DNA from: Pseudomonas sp. WN033
GTDB lineage: Bacteria; Pseudomonadota; Gammaproteobacteria; Pseudomonadales; Pseudomonadaceae
NCBI GenBank assembly: GCA_002287035.1
Contig: NSKG01000005.1
Coordinates: 186,001 to 250,000 of the forward strand
Length of the DNA: 64,000 nucleotides
Direction of reading: 5' to 3'
A model generated the notes under the pieces. It had not been told where the DNA came from. It made no database searches and saw nothing but the letters and a program-made list of their open reading frames with translations. Numbering within the stretch: position 1 is the first letter of the stretch; the number at the start of each line of letters is the position of its first letter. Shown piece by piece: positions 31,772 through 40,676 of this stretch. Both the position numbers and the translations under genes were made by a program.

Positions 31772-33196
31772 TCAACTCAAGGGCCGATCCGGACGTACCA
31801 ATCCCAGTTTCTCGATTCGATAACGCATCATGTCCCGGGTGATACCGAGTAAACGGGCGGACTTGGTGACGTTCCAGTCAGTTTTCTCCAACACCCGCAT
31901 TACAGCCTCCCGATCATTCACACCCGGGCGCTCATCGGCTGTCTCCAGCTCCTGACCTGGATACCCCGGATGATAGTCCAACCCGGACTCAACGCTATTG
32001 ACCAGCCCCGGGCAAAGACTCAGGTGCTCGGGTTTAACACTGTGGTTTTGCGCCAGCAGCGCCGCCTGCTCGAGCATATTGCGCAGCTCACGAACATTAC
32101 CAGGCCAACTGTAATTGCGCATTCGGGCCTCTGCCTCGGGGCTGAACACCAATTCAGGCTTGCCGTAGCGGCGGCCATGCATGCGCAAAAAATGCCGGGC
32201 CAGCAGCAGGATGTCGTCACCACGCTCATACAGGCTGGGCATTTTCAGGGTGATGATATGCAAGCGAAAGAACAGATCCTTGCGGAACCGGCCCTGCTGT
32301 ACCATCCGCTCCAGATTGCAGTTGGTGGCACTGATGATCCGCACATTGACCCGCCGCTCGCGAACCGAGCCGATTCGCCGCACGCTACGATCTTCCAGCA
32401 GCTTGAGCAGTTTGGCCTGCATGCTCAGGTCCATTTCACCGATTTCGTCCAGGAACAGGGTGCCGCCATCGGCCGCTTCTACCAGGCCAACCCGGCGCTC
32501 CTTGGCATCGGTAAAGGCGCCTTTCTCATGTCCGAACAGCTCCGCCTCCAGCAAGTCGGCGGGGATCGAGGCGCAGTTGAGTTCAACGAACGGCCCCTTG
32601 GCCCGACAACCTTCAAAATGCAGGGCACGGGCCACCAACTCTTTGCCAGTGCCGGTTTCCCCTTCAATCAGCACCACCGGCAGGTCGTCGCAATCCATGC
32701 CGCGCTCGGCCTCCAGCAACTGACGTATCCGGCCCTTGAGCGCCTGCATGGGCCCCGACTCGCCCAGCAATTGCGCAAGATTCCCATTTTGCGCCTCACG
32801 CTCCTGATAGAAGTTCAACTTGCGCTCTAGCTGCTGTGCCTGCAAGGCCTTGTCCAGCATCAGTTTGATTTCCGTCAGAGCCACAGGCTTGGTCAGGTAG
32901 TGATAGGCCCCGGCTTTCATCGACTCAACCGCATCTTCGATATTGCCGTAGCCAGTCATCATGATGCATTTGAGTCCGGGCTCACGCTCGTGCAACTGGC
33001 GTACCAGTTCAACCCCGCGCATACCCGGCAATGAGTTATCGGTCAGCACCAGGTCCGGATGAAAATGCTTGAGTACATCCAGCGCTTCTTCCGCAGTATG
33101 GCAAACTTGGGCCTCGAACTCCTTGCGCTCCAGATAGGTCTGGATATTGGCCGCAAGCTGCTGGTCGTCCTCGACAATCAGAATACTATGCTGCAT
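31772..33196 (-). CDS. Sigma-54-dependent response regulator (NtrC family, MnxR-like)
   Basis: A 474-residue regulator with receiver (D53 in LVLTDNSLPGMRG, K103 in YLTKPVAL), AAA+ domain (Walker A GETGTGKE about 179-186, sigma-54 contact loop GAFTDA 226-231) and a Fis-type helix-turn-helix (SARLLGITRDMMRYRIEKLGL). It should activate sigma-54 RNA polymerase when phosphorylated. It overlaps the kinase gene by 11 bases. In P. putida GB-1 the regulator of Mn(II) oxidation, MnxR, has this same architecture, and here the gene sits beside an oxidase cluster bearing several sigma-54 promoters; the equivalence is inference. Confidence 0.93.
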   Translation of the reverse strand: MQHSILIVEDDQQLAANIQTYLERKEFEAQVCHTAEEALDVLKHFHPDLVLTDNSLPGMRGVELVRQLHEREPGLKCIMMTGYGNIEDAVESMKAGAYHYLTKPVALTEIKLMLDKALQAQQLERKLNFYQEREAQNGNLAQLLGESGPMQALKGRIRQLLEAERGMDCDDLPVVLIEGETGTGKELVARALHFEGCRAKGPFVELNCASIPADLLEAELFGHEKGAFTDAKERRVGLVEAADGGTLFLDEIGEMDLSMQAKLLKLLEDRSVRRIGSVRERRVNVRIISATNCNLERMVQQGRFRKDLFFRLHIITLKMPSLYERGDDILLLARHFLRMHGRRYGKPELVFSPEAEARMRNYSWPGNVRELRNMLEQAALLAQNHSVKPEHLSLCPGLVNSVESGLDYHPGYPGQELETADERPGVNDREAVMRVLEKTDWNVTKSARLLGITRDMMRYRIEKLGLVRPDRPLS

Positions 33197-34649
33197 TGGA
33201 TTCTCCTTCGGTCAGACTGAAGCCGAGACAGATAGTCGTGCCAGTATTCTCGGTACTGTTCAGTGAGACCTCACCACCAAAACGCTCCATGATCCGTTTG
33301 ACCATAACCAAGCCTACACCCAGACCACCCTGTTTGGTCGTGTAAAACGGCCGGAAGGCCATCAGCTTCTGTTGCTGCGACATGCCCTTGCCGGTATCGG
33401 CAATGGTCAGCCACAACTTGCGTTTGTTCTTGTCGCAATCGAGCCGCAGACGCAGCCAGCCACCATCCGGCATCGCCTCGATGGCATTGGCCAGTACATT
33501 GTGCAGCACCTGGCCCAGTAACACGGTGTGGGCCATCACCGGCGGCACTGACGGCAAAGTGGCTTCCACTCTGATCCCCGACTGCTTGAGCTGGTGCTCG
33601 AAAGCAGCCAGGCAGTCTTTGAGTACTGCCGGCAAGTTGACCGGTTCCGGGTGGGTGTTGACCGGTCTTGCCGACACCAAAAGTTCACGCACCCAGTGCG
33701 ACATGCGGTCAACCTGACCGATGATGTCGCCAATGCTTTTGCGCGCATCGTCTGGTTCCAGCTCAAGTGCCAACTCGGCACTGGAACGGATCGAGGCCAG
33801 CGGGTTGCGCAGGCTATGGGCGATGGCCGAGGACATCTCACCCAGCAGCACGAAGGTTTCATTATCGACCAGCTTGTGCTGCTGGTAGCTCAGCAGCCGT
33901 GAGGCCCGGCGCACAATCCGGAACAGACCGAAAAACAGGACCGCTCCGCCCAGCAGGGTGGCCAGCCAGATCATCGCCAAGCCACGCTTGATCCGGGCGA
34001 TCAGATCGTGAGGTTCCTTGTAGATTTCGACCACCGCCCCGACCCTGCCCTGGGCATTGAACAGCGGAATGTAGTTCTCGATAAAGAACTTGTCGTGATG
34101 GCGAATGAACTGCTGTTCCTCGCGGTTGTGCGGCAGGTGGATATAGGTTGCGCCAACCCGATCCTTGAACTTGAACACCTGTTCAAGATCATGATTTTCA
34201 GTAAAGCGCTCACCAATCAGATCAGGATTGCTGGACCACACTACCACCTTGTCAGGGGCATAGATATTAGCCAACAGAGCATCGGGCAGGTGCTCGATAT
34301 GATCGAGAAACTCATCACGTACTTGCCGGTGAACCGCTGCCGGCACATCGGGATGCGGTGGCTGGCGCAGATCAAGCAGATCAGCGATGGTCACCGTCTC
34401 CGGCAGGCGGGCATGACGTATTTCAGCCTCAGCCACGGCTTGAACAAACTGAGCACTGAGCATCGAGTCGCGCTCGATGCTTTCACTAACCACAAAGTGG
34501 GTGGAGATAATCCCCAGCGCCACCGCAACGGTGGAGATCAGCACCAAACTGAGCAGGGAGAACCAGCGGATCAGATTGAACGATGACTCTGCGGCGACAG
34601 TCGCAGTCCCTTTCCCATCTTTCTGCCGCTGCGCAAAGAGGGCCATCAT
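33186..34649 (-). CDS. Membrane sensor histidine kinase paired with the sigma-54 regulator
   Basis: A 487-residue kinase. The first helix is at about 28-50, a periplasmic sensor domain of about 170 residues follows, and the second helix is at about 225-243. The H-box is SAIAHSLRNPLASIRSS (H278), then come an N-box-like VLANAIEAMPDGG, DTGKGMSQQQ and GGLGVGLVMVKR for ATP. The sensor contains ENYIPLFNAQGRVGAVVEIYKEPHDL, as in Cache-like extracytoplasmic sensors. The signal is unknown; metal, redox or nutrient state would fit the neighbourhood. A good sigma-70 promoter lies 30 bases upstream. Confidence 0.93.
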   Translation of the reverse strand: MMALFAQRQKDGKGTATVAAESSFNLIRWFSLLSLVLISTVAVALGIISTHFVVSESIERDSMLSAQFVQAVAEAEIRHARLPETVTIADLLDLRQPPHPDVPAAVHRQVRDEFLDHIEHLPDALLANIYAPDKVVVWSSNPDLIGERFTENHDLEQVFKFKDRVGATYIHLPHNREEQQFIRHHDKFFIENYIPLFNAQGRVGAVVEIYKEPHDLIARIKRGLAMIWLATLLGGAVLFFGLFRIVRRASRLLSYQQHKLVDNETFVLLGEMSSAIAHSLRNPLASIRSSAELALELEPDDARKSIGDIIGQVDRMSHWVRELLVSARPVNTHPEPVNLPAVLKDCLAAFEHQLKQSGIRVEATLPSVPPVMAHTVLLGQVLHNVLANAIEAMPDGGWLRLRLDCDKNKRKLWLTIADTGKGMSQQQKLMAFRPFYTTKQGGLGVGLVMVKRIMERFGGEVSLNSTENTGTTICLGFSLTEGESNAA

Positions 34650-34678
34650 CGGACATTTCTCTCGTTGTTATACCTAGG

Positions 34679-34706
34679 GTTATAGCGGAGTGGCATCAGT
34701 GGTCAA
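34679..34706 (-). promoter_or_regulatory. Sigma-70 promoter of the kinase/regulator operon
   Basis: On the minus strand TTGACC (34706-34701) and TATAAC (34684-34679) are separated by 16 bases, giving a start near 34672 and a short leader before the ATG at 34649. This fits constitutive expression of the two-component pair. Confidence 0.65.
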
Positions 34707-34767
34707 GAAAGACTCCATACCGCCCGTCCGGTTGCCCCAAGGTCCGGCCCAACCCCCACCCCAATCC

Positions 34768-34784
34768 GGGGAAGAGCTTTCCCC
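34768..34784. promoter_or_regulatory. Palindromic enhancer-like site GGGGAA-N5-TTCCCC
   Basis: GGGGAAGAGCTTTCCCC has perfect 6-bp arms and is centred about 90 bp upstream of the sigma-54 promoter at 34859, the normal position for an NtrC-type activator. Related CCGGGGA palindromes occur upstream of two other sigma-54 promoters in the window. Confidence 0.5.
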
Positions 34785-34858
34785 ACTGCCCCCGCCAGAC
34801 CGTTGATAAGGCACAAGAAACCGCTCTAGAACAAGCCGTAGTGACAATAAAACCAGTC

Positions 34859-34874
34859 TGGTACGAAAGTTGCG
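34859..34874 (+). promoter_or_regulatory. Sigma-54 promoter of the exported-protein/curli operon
   Basis: TGGTACGAAAGTTGCG matches TGGCACG-N4-TTGCW at all but one core position and has the invariant GG-N10-GC spacing (34860-34861 and 34872-34873). The expected start is near 34885, 64 bases before the first gene. Confidence 0.75.
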
Positions 34875-34948
34875 ACGAGGCCTTAGAGCCTGTCTGCGGC
34901 GCGCTCATTCCCCGCCGATGGCCATCCCCAACGCAGGAGGATAACGAT

Positions 34949-36313
34949 ATGCATCACCCAGCCCTCAAGGCCTCGGCTCTGGCATGTGCGGTGTTGTTCG
35001 CCAGCCAGACACTTCAGGCCGAACTTTACCGCTACGACACAGGCCCCTATCTCAATGAATTCGGCGGTTTCCCTGCCTGGTATCAGGACACTCATGGGCG
35101 TGCGCTCGAATTATGCCGCTCGCTGGCCGTAAGCTCTCGCGCTGGTGCCGGTGACCCGGAAGCCAGCAATATGTGCGCTCTGGCCTCAGACCCAGGCCTG
35201 TACGATATCTCTCAGCCGCTGTCATTCCCCGACAACTTCCCCCATGAAATGTTCTGGTTCACTGCCGACGCCTTTATCGAAGATCCGGCCAGCGGAGTTG
35301 ACCTGATCTGGATCGCCGCGCTGGAAGCGGCCTTTGCCAATGAAGAGCCCGCCGAGGGGGATCAGGTTTCATTTGGCCGCATTCGGATCCGGGTCGATCT
35401 GCCCTTCCCCGGCGTTTACACCATCACCCACCCCTACGGCGTTGACGTGTTCGACGTTACCGAAGAAGACATCGGCGATGATGGTCGGCGGGCCATCAAC
35501 ATGACTCGCGATATCGGTATTGGCGCAGCTGGCGACTTCAGCGGGGCAATGGGCAGCGATGTTGGCCCGTTCCTGCGTAGCGTCAACGGCCCCTATCAGG
35601 AAACCAACCCGGACACCGGAGAACTGGAAAGCTTCATCGGTGACCCCAATCTGGAAGAGGCGGTTACCGGTAGCCCGTTCAACACCAACTATGTGCGCAT
35701 CGAAGGCCCCAGCGGTATCGATCTGCGTACCGAACTGTTCGTGCTGACCGGCAAGCTGTCGACAGTCGAATTGCTCACCCCGGTCGTGGCCGAGCGTGCA
35801 ACCTTCTCCCGTCAAGCCGGACCCAATGGCGTTGAACAACGCTCCGACGTGTTTGCCCTGGCTCCGCCGCCACCGGCACAGGTGAACTTCAGCGCGGGCG
35901 GTCAAGCCGCAACCAGCATGAGTGAAGCCGATGCCACCGGACGCTGGTATGGCCAGAGCGATGCCAGCCTGGCACCGCACACCACGATTGAAATCCATGC
36001 CGACAACAGCCTGGCGATACCCACCAGCACCGCTGACAGCACAAGCATCGGCCTGGTCGATCAGGTGATCATCCAGCGCGCCGAGTACAACCTCAGCAAC
36101 GCTCAGCTGACCGTGGAAGCCTACACCAGTGACGAGACCGGAGGGCCGCAACTGACCCTGCGCGACGGCCACGGCAACCTGATCGGCCAGCTCAGTGGCG
36201 GTGGTCCGATCAAGAGTCTGAACACCAGTATTACGCCCATTCCTCCAGCCTCGATCCGCGTTGAATCGGCTCATGGCGGGGTGGATATCGAAGAAGTCGT
36301 GCTCCTTCCCTGA
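34949..36313 (+). CDS. Exported protein of unknown function, first of a paralogous pair
   Basis: A 454-residue secreted protein: signal peptide to about TLQA-EL, then a domain shared with the next gene (RYDTGPYLNEFGGFPAWYQDTHGRALELCR, FPDNFPHEMFWFTADAF, FGRIRIRVDLPFPGVYTITHPYGVD, GRRAINMTRDIGIGA, SVNGPY, TNYVRIEGP). Two Cys (in LELCR and NMCAL) could form a disulfide. AGGAGG precedes the ATG. It is the first gene after the sigma-54 promoter and is followed by its paralog, csgB and csgA, so it is likely part of an extracellular matrix. I do not recognise a characterised family; function unknown. Confidence 0.8.
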   Translation: MHHPALKASALACAVLFASQTLQAELYRYDTGPYLNEFGGFPAWYQDTHGRALELCRSLAVSSRAGAGDPEASNMCALASDPGLYDISQPLSFPDNFPHEMFWFTADAFIEDPASGVDLIWIAALEAAFANEEPAEGDQVSFGRIRIRVDLPFPGVYTITHPYGVDVFDVTEEDIGDDGRRAINMTRDIGIGAAGDFSGAMGSDVGPFLRSVNGPYQETNPDTGELESFIGDPNLEEAVTGSPFNTNYVRIEGPSGIDLRTELFVLTGKLSTVELLTPVVAERATFSRQAGPNGVEQRSDVFALAPPPPAQVNFSAGGQAATSMSEADATGRWYGQSDASLAPHTTIEIHADNSLAIPTSTADSTSIGLVDQVIIQRAEYNLSNAQLTVEAYTSDETGGPQLTLRDGHGNLIGQLSGGGPIKSLNTSITPIPPASIRVESAHGGVDIEEVVLLP

Positions 36314-36346
36314 GCCCAACAGCCTAGCCCTATGACAGGAGGCAAT

Positions 36347-38563
36347 ATGAACATCTTCAAGCAATGGCCAGCACTGCTGCTCAGTGCGTTAGGTCTGGGT
36401 GTTGGCCTGGCTGGCAGCGCTTATGCCGGGCTCCAGGACTTCGACCGAGGGCCTTACACGCCAGCCAGCGGCAACTACCCGCTGTGGTACATGGATGAGG
36501 AAAACGTGACCCTGGAACTGTGCCGTACCCGGGCCACCAGCAGCCGAACCGGCGGAAACGGACTGATGTGCCTGATCGCCCCTGAAGGCGACGAGTACAA
36601 CGAAAACTTCCCCATGATCTTTCCCGACAACTGGCCCGGCGAGCTGTTCTGGTTCATCGCCGAAGCCAGCATTCCGGTGGTCAACGGTTATGGCCTGGAG
36701 GTCTACACCGCAGCTCTGGAAGCCGCCTTTGCCGAGGATGAGCCGGTAGACGGTGATCAGGTCGTGTTCGGCCGGATCCGAATTCGGGCCAACATCCCGC
36801 AGACCGGCGTCTACACCATTACCCACCCCTATGGCGTGGATGTCATCAACGTCACCACCACTGGCCGGCGAGCCATCAACATGACCCGCGACCTAGGTAT
36901 CGGCGCCCCCGGTGATTACAGCGGTGCTCTGACCAGTGACATCGGCCCGTTCCTGCACAGTGTTAACGGCCCCTACACGGAAGTGGAGCCAGAAACCGGG
37001 AATGTTGCCACCTTCGTGGGTGACCCGAACCTGAGCGAGGAAGTCACCGGCAGTGCCTTCGACACCAACTTCGTGCGTATCGAAGGCCCGGCCGGCACCA
37101 TCCAGACCAACCTGTTTTCGGTCTCTGGCAAGGTATTCGATCAACTGCAACCCATTGCCCTGGAGGTTGAACGCGCCAGCTACAAGCGCAATGCCAACGG
37201 CACCCGGGTTGAAGTGTTTGCCGGCTCAAATGCCAATGCCGAGGTGTGCTTCCGTGAATCCCTGGCCTTGGTCGGCGATCCGGGCTCACCCTGCCTGATC
37301 AACATGGTCGCCGATGGCAATGGCCGGTTCTTCGCCCATAACTCGAACCCAGACGAGCTACCGGACGTAGTCGTGGTCACCGCCAGCGATCCCAGCGGAG
37401 TCTACAGCCCGAGTTCCAGCTCAAAACACTTGATTGATGTTGTCAAGGTTGACCAGGCGCACTACTCCTGGGCTGACAACAGCCTCAGCATCAGTGCTCG
37501 CTCCAGCGATGAGCAGGAAGTGCCGGACCTGTTCGCCGAAGGCTATGGCCGCCTGAGCAAGTCGGGTGTGCTGCAGACCCTGGTCATTGAGGGTCTGAGT
37601 CAGCCGCCAGCCAGCATCCGCGTGGTGTCCTCAGCCGGTGGCAGCGACAGCGAACTGGTCAGCATCAGTGGCCAGGCCCCGGATATGGGGGGGAACCAAC
37701 CCCCGGTCGCAGTCAATGACAGTGCCCAGACCAGCGCCGGGGTTCCAGTGCTGATCAGCGTACTGGCCAACGACAGCGACCCGGATGGCGATCTACCACT
37801 CAGCGTAGTCGGCCTGACCCAGCCGGATGTCGGCAGCGCCGCCCTCAGCGGCAGCACAGCGGTGGTCTATACCCCGCCCGCCAGTGTCGATGGCGTAACC
37901 GTCACCAGCTTCACCTATCGCGCCAGAGACATTCGTGGCGCCGAGTCGGAGCCAGCCACGGTCACCGTCACCGTCAACCCGAACCAGCCGCCGGTAGCCG
38001 TCAATGACAGCGCCATCAGTCAGGCCAATACCATCACCATCGATGTGCTGGCCAACGACAGCGACCCGGAGAACAACGTGCCGCTGAGCGTGGTCAATGT
38101 GACCCAGCCGCCAGCCGGTCAGGGGTCGGTGAGTACTGACGGCAGCATCGTCACCTATGTGCCACCTGCGACGGTCACCAGCACCTTTACTACCAGCTTC
38201 ACCTACCAGGCCATGGACACCCTTGGAGCGGTCTCCAATGTCGCCACTGTTAGTGTCGAAGTACGGCCACCGCCAGCGGTTGGCGAGGTGATCAACGTCA
38301 CCCAGGCTCTGCTGCGTGAACGCAGCAACGACCGGCATAGCTGGGAACTGCGCGGCACCACCTCACAGGTTGCCGGCAACACTATCAGTGTCGAGGTCGC
38401 CACCGTCAACGGCCCGTTCTCGCTGGGTAATGCCACCCTGACCCCAACCGGTCAATGGCGAATCTCGGCCAACACCACCGGGCTGACACCCACCACCCCG
38501 GCCACAGCGACCATTCGCTCGGCTTTGGGCACGGTGCTCACCGTGGAACTGGAGGTACGTTGA
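36347..38563 (+). CDS. Exported paralog with Ig-like/cadherin-like repeats
   Basis: A 738-residue secreted protein. After a signal peptide (to about SAYA-GL) the first 430 residues follow the preceding protein closely. Two tandem repeats of about 95 residues, each beginning NQPPVAVNDSA and containing VLANDSDP, are cadherin-like/VCBS-type adhesive modules that typically bind calcium, followed by a last beta-rich domain starting VGEVINVTQALL. AGGAGG stands four bases before the ATG. It is probably an adhesin or matrix component. The internal repeats are absent from its smaller sister, so one gene was extended after duplication. Confidence 0.8.
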   Translation: MNIFKQWPALLLSALGLGVGLAGSAYAGLQDFDRGPYTPASGNYPLWYMDEENVTLELCRTRATSSRTGGNGLMCLIAPEGDEYNENFPMIFPDNWPGELFWFIAEASIPVVNGYGLEVYTAALEAAFAEDEPVDGDQVVFGRIRIRANIPQTGVYTITHPYGVDVINVTTTGRRAINMTRDLGIGAPGDYSGALTSDIGPFLHSVNGPYTEVEPETGNVATFVGDPNLSEEVTGSAFDTNFVRIEGPAGTIQTNLFSVSGKVFDQLQPIALEVERASYKRNANGTRVEVFAGSNANAEVCFRESLALVGDPGSPCLINMVADGNGRFFAHNSNPDELPDVVVVTASDPSGVYSPSSSSKHLIDVVKVDQAHYSWADNSLSISARSSDEQEVPDLFAEGYGRLSKSGVLQTLVIEGLSQPPASIRVVSSAGGSDSELVSISGQAPDMGGNQPPVAVNDSAQTSAGVPVLISVLANDSDPDGDLPLSVVGLTQPDVGSAALSGSTAVVYTPPASVDGVTVTSFTYRARDIRGAESEPATVTVTVNPNQPPVAVNDSAISQANTITIDVLANDSDPENNVPLSVVNVTQPPAGQGSVSTDGSIVTYVPPATVTSTFTTSFTYQAMDTLGAVSNVATVSVEVRPPPAVGEVINVTQALLRERSNDRHSWELRGTTSQVAGNTISVEVATVNGPFSLGNATLTPTGQWRISANTTGLTPTTPATATIRSALGTVLTVELEVR

Positions 38564-38612
38564 GCTGACAGGGGCTCCGGCAACGGAGCCCCAACAGCCT
38601 CGAGGACATACC

Positions 38613-39092
38613 ATGAATAGCCTGATACGCCGTGTGCTGCCCCTACCCACGTTCCTGCTGCTCGGTCTGAGTCTGACCCAGCAACCGGTTGTCGCAGCCG
38701 ACCTGATGAACAACTTCGACCTGGCCAGTGGCGCCGACCTGGTCGAAGCGCACGTCAGCCCCGGCTCCCTGGCCTGGGTGGAGCAGCACGGCGACCAACA
38801 TCTGGCGCAGATCAATCAGCACGGCGAAGCGTTGCGCGCACTTATCGTGCAACGCGACGCCGGCAACCAGGCCCAGATCAGCCAGCAAGGGCTGGAGCTG
38901 CTCGCCAGCATCGTGCAGCACGGCTATGGCAATCAGGCCAGCATCGACCAAATTGGCGCCTACAACCAAGCCCATATCGAACAGCAAGGTGCACTCAACA
39001 ATGCCCGCATCGAGCAGTCCGGTCAGGGCCTGAACAGCAGTATTACCCAGCACACCACCGGCCAGAACGTACTGGTAAGACAGTACCAATGA
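38613..39092 (+). CDS. csgB: Curli nucleator-like protein CsgB
   Basis: A 159-residue exported protein with signal peptide to about VVA-AD and about five imperfect curlin repeats (QHGDQHLAQINQHG, QRDAGNQAQISQQG, QHGYGNQASIDQIGAYNQA), the Gln/Asn/Gly-spaced beta-solenoid strands of curli. The ending VLVRQYQ resembles the CsgB terminus. CsgB nucleates CsgA polymerisation at the cell surface. It precedes csgA by 52 bases in the same operon. Confidence 0.88.
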   Translation: MNSLIRRVLPLPTFLLLGLSLTQQPVVAADLMNNFDLASGADLVEAHVSPGSLAWVEQHGDQHLAQINQHGEALRALIVQRDAGNQAQISQQGLELLASIVQHGYGNQASIDQIGAYNQAHIEQQGALNNARIEQSGQGLNSSITQHTTGQNVLVRQYQ

Positions 39093-39144
39093 TCGGCGGC
39101 ATTTAATGCGTTGCCAGAGTGGAACCACCCAAGGAGATGAGACC

Positions 39145-40428
39145 ATGTTCAAATTCAGCCCCCTCGCCGCCGCGGTACTGACCACGTTCAGCATCCAGGC
39201 ACTGGCCGACGACAGCCTGTCGAACCAGGACCAGATCGGCGATTTCAACTATGCCGAGGTCAATCAGGACTTCACCGGCCCCAGCTCAGCGAGCCAGACC
39301 CAGACCGGCGCGGACAACTACGCGCTGATCTATCAAACCATGACCGACAGCACCGCAACCCAGAACCAGACCGGCGTGCTCAACGCCACCTTTATTGAGC
39401 AAGTCGACAACTTCAACAGTCACAGCAGCCAGACCCAGCACGGCGATCTCAACGATGCCGCCGCGCTACAGATCTTCAATATGGACACCACCGCCACCCA
39501 GACCCAGTCCGGGGTAGGTAATTTCTCGGCAGTCTGGCAGGAAGGCATGATCCAGGGTGATACCACCATTGACCAGAACGGTGTCGGCAATACTGCCTAT
39601 GCCGATCAGCTTTACAGTGAAAATACCCAGATCGACATTACCCAGGATGGTGACGACAACTTCGCCGCAGCCTGGCAAGACAGTTCGATGGACAGTCAGA
39701 TCGACATCACTCAACTGGGCATGGGCAACGAAGCCTTCGGCGATCAGTTCTTCGCCGACAACAGCAACACCAGCCTGAACCAGGCCGGCATGTACAACTA
39801 CATGGAATCCTGGCAGGACACCCAATCCCAGAGCACCAGCAACCTGCAGCAGAACGGTGACTTCAACGAGCTGATCGTCGACCAGTCCTTTGGTAGCTAC
39901 AACCAGGTCACTGTCTGGCAAAGCGGCAGCGAAAACGCTCTGGAAGCGTTGCAGTTCGAGGTCGATGATGCGGTCATGACCCTAAGCCAGTCGGGTGTCG
40001 GCAACTACGGTGAGGTCTACCAGGAAGGGGTTGGCCATGTCATGCAGCTCAGCGCCAACGGTGATGGCAACACCTGGGATGTTCAACAATTGGATGACTA
40101 CAACGTCATCAACTTCAGCCAGAGCGGCCCAGGCAACGAACTGGTATCACTGCAAAGCGGCATGGACAACTACGCCAGCGGCTCCAGCAAGGGCAGCAAC
40201 AACAGCGTGGATATCGATCAGTCCGGCTACGACAACCAGTTGTTCGTCAGCCAACTGTATGGTGAAGGCAACCTGATCCAGGCCACCCAGACTGACATGT
40301 TCAACTATGCCAATGTCATCCAGGGCGGGATGTACAACGAGGCTTACGTCAACCAGGCCGGCATGTCACACAGCGCTTACATCAGCCAGTACGGCACCGG
40401 CAACCAGGCAGTAGTCAACCAACAATAA
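39145..40428 (+). CDS. csgA: Large curli major-subunit-like protein CsgA
   Basis: A 427-residue exported amyloid protein, nearly three times the 151 residues of E. coli CsgA. After the signal peptide (to about ALA-DD) it has roughly 17 repeats of about 22-24 residues with the pattern S-x-QxG-x2-N-x-A-x3-Q (for example TQTQSGVGNFSAVWQ, DQNGVGNTAYADQ). Repeats are rich in Asp and poor in Lys/Arg, so the fibre surface should be strongly acidic. AAGGAG precedes the ATG at 39145. Unlike E. coli, the export genes csgEFG are in a converging operon. Confidence 0.9.
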   Translation: MFKFSPLAAAVLTTFSIQALADDSLSNQDQIGDFNYAEVNQDFTGPSSASQTQTGADNYALIYQTMTDSTATQNQTGVLNATFIEQVDNFNSHSSQTQHGDLNDAAALQIFNMDTTATQTQSGVGNFSAVWQEGMIQGDTTIDQNGVGNTAYADQLYSENTQIDITQDGDDNFAAAWQDSSMDSQIDITQLGMGNEAFGDQFFADNSNTSLNQAGMYNYMESWQDTQSQSTSNLQQNGDFNELIVDQSFGSYNQVTVWQSGSENALEALQFEVDDAVMTLSQSGVGNYGEVYQEGVGHVMQLSANGDGNTWDVQQLDDYNVINFSQSGPGNELVSLQSGMDNYASGSSKGSNNSVDIDQSGYDNQLFVSQLYGEGNLIQATQTDMFNYANVIQGGMYNEAYVNQAGMSHSAYISQYGTGNQAVVNQQ

Positions 40429-40442
40429 CCCCTGCCCCACCA

Positions 40443-40476
40443 ACCATTCTGCCGCCCGATTGGGCGGCAGAATGGT
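40443..40476. terminator. Long perfect hairpin between csgA and the csgG end
   Basis: ACCATTCTGCCGCCC and GGGCGGCAGAATGGT form a 15-bp perfect stem with a GATT loop, 14 bases after the csgA stop. It has no T tract but is well placed to end transcription from both converging operons. Confidence 0.7.
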
Positions 40477-40514
40477 AAGCGAACAAACCTCGTTTCTACT
40501 GAACTTTTGATGGT

Positions 40515-40676
40515 TTACCAACTGTCGTAGGGGATGCCGTGGGCTTCGATATACGCACGGCTAGCTTCGCTTGGGGGGGGGGGCGATAGTACTCGCCACC
40601 CGATGTACCGCCATAAGGCCCCTACTGACCAGGCCTGCTCCCCGCAGAGATACAGGCCAGGCAGCTCAGGACAACA
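40515..40676 (-). pseudogene. Possible decayed coding remnant with two homopolymer frameshifts
   Basis: Reading past the csgG stop in frame on the minus strand gives a coding-like stretch (ELPGLYLCGEQAWSVG) that loses sense at a CCCC/GGGG run (40619-40622). A shifted frame then reads YGGTSGGEYYRP up to an 11-base C run (plus-strand G run 40573-40583). A third frame continues SEASRAYIEAHGIPYDSW and stops at 40515. Undoing one base at each run would give one continuous tail of about 50 codons. It may be a broken small gene, a lost C-terminal extension of CsgG, or sequencing error. I do not recognise the product. Confidence 0.3.

Noticed and set aside
38613..40428. CRISPR or tandem DNA repeats in the csgB/csgA region
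   Set aside because: The repetition is at protein level (curlin repeats) and the DNA copies are divergent with no spacer structure.
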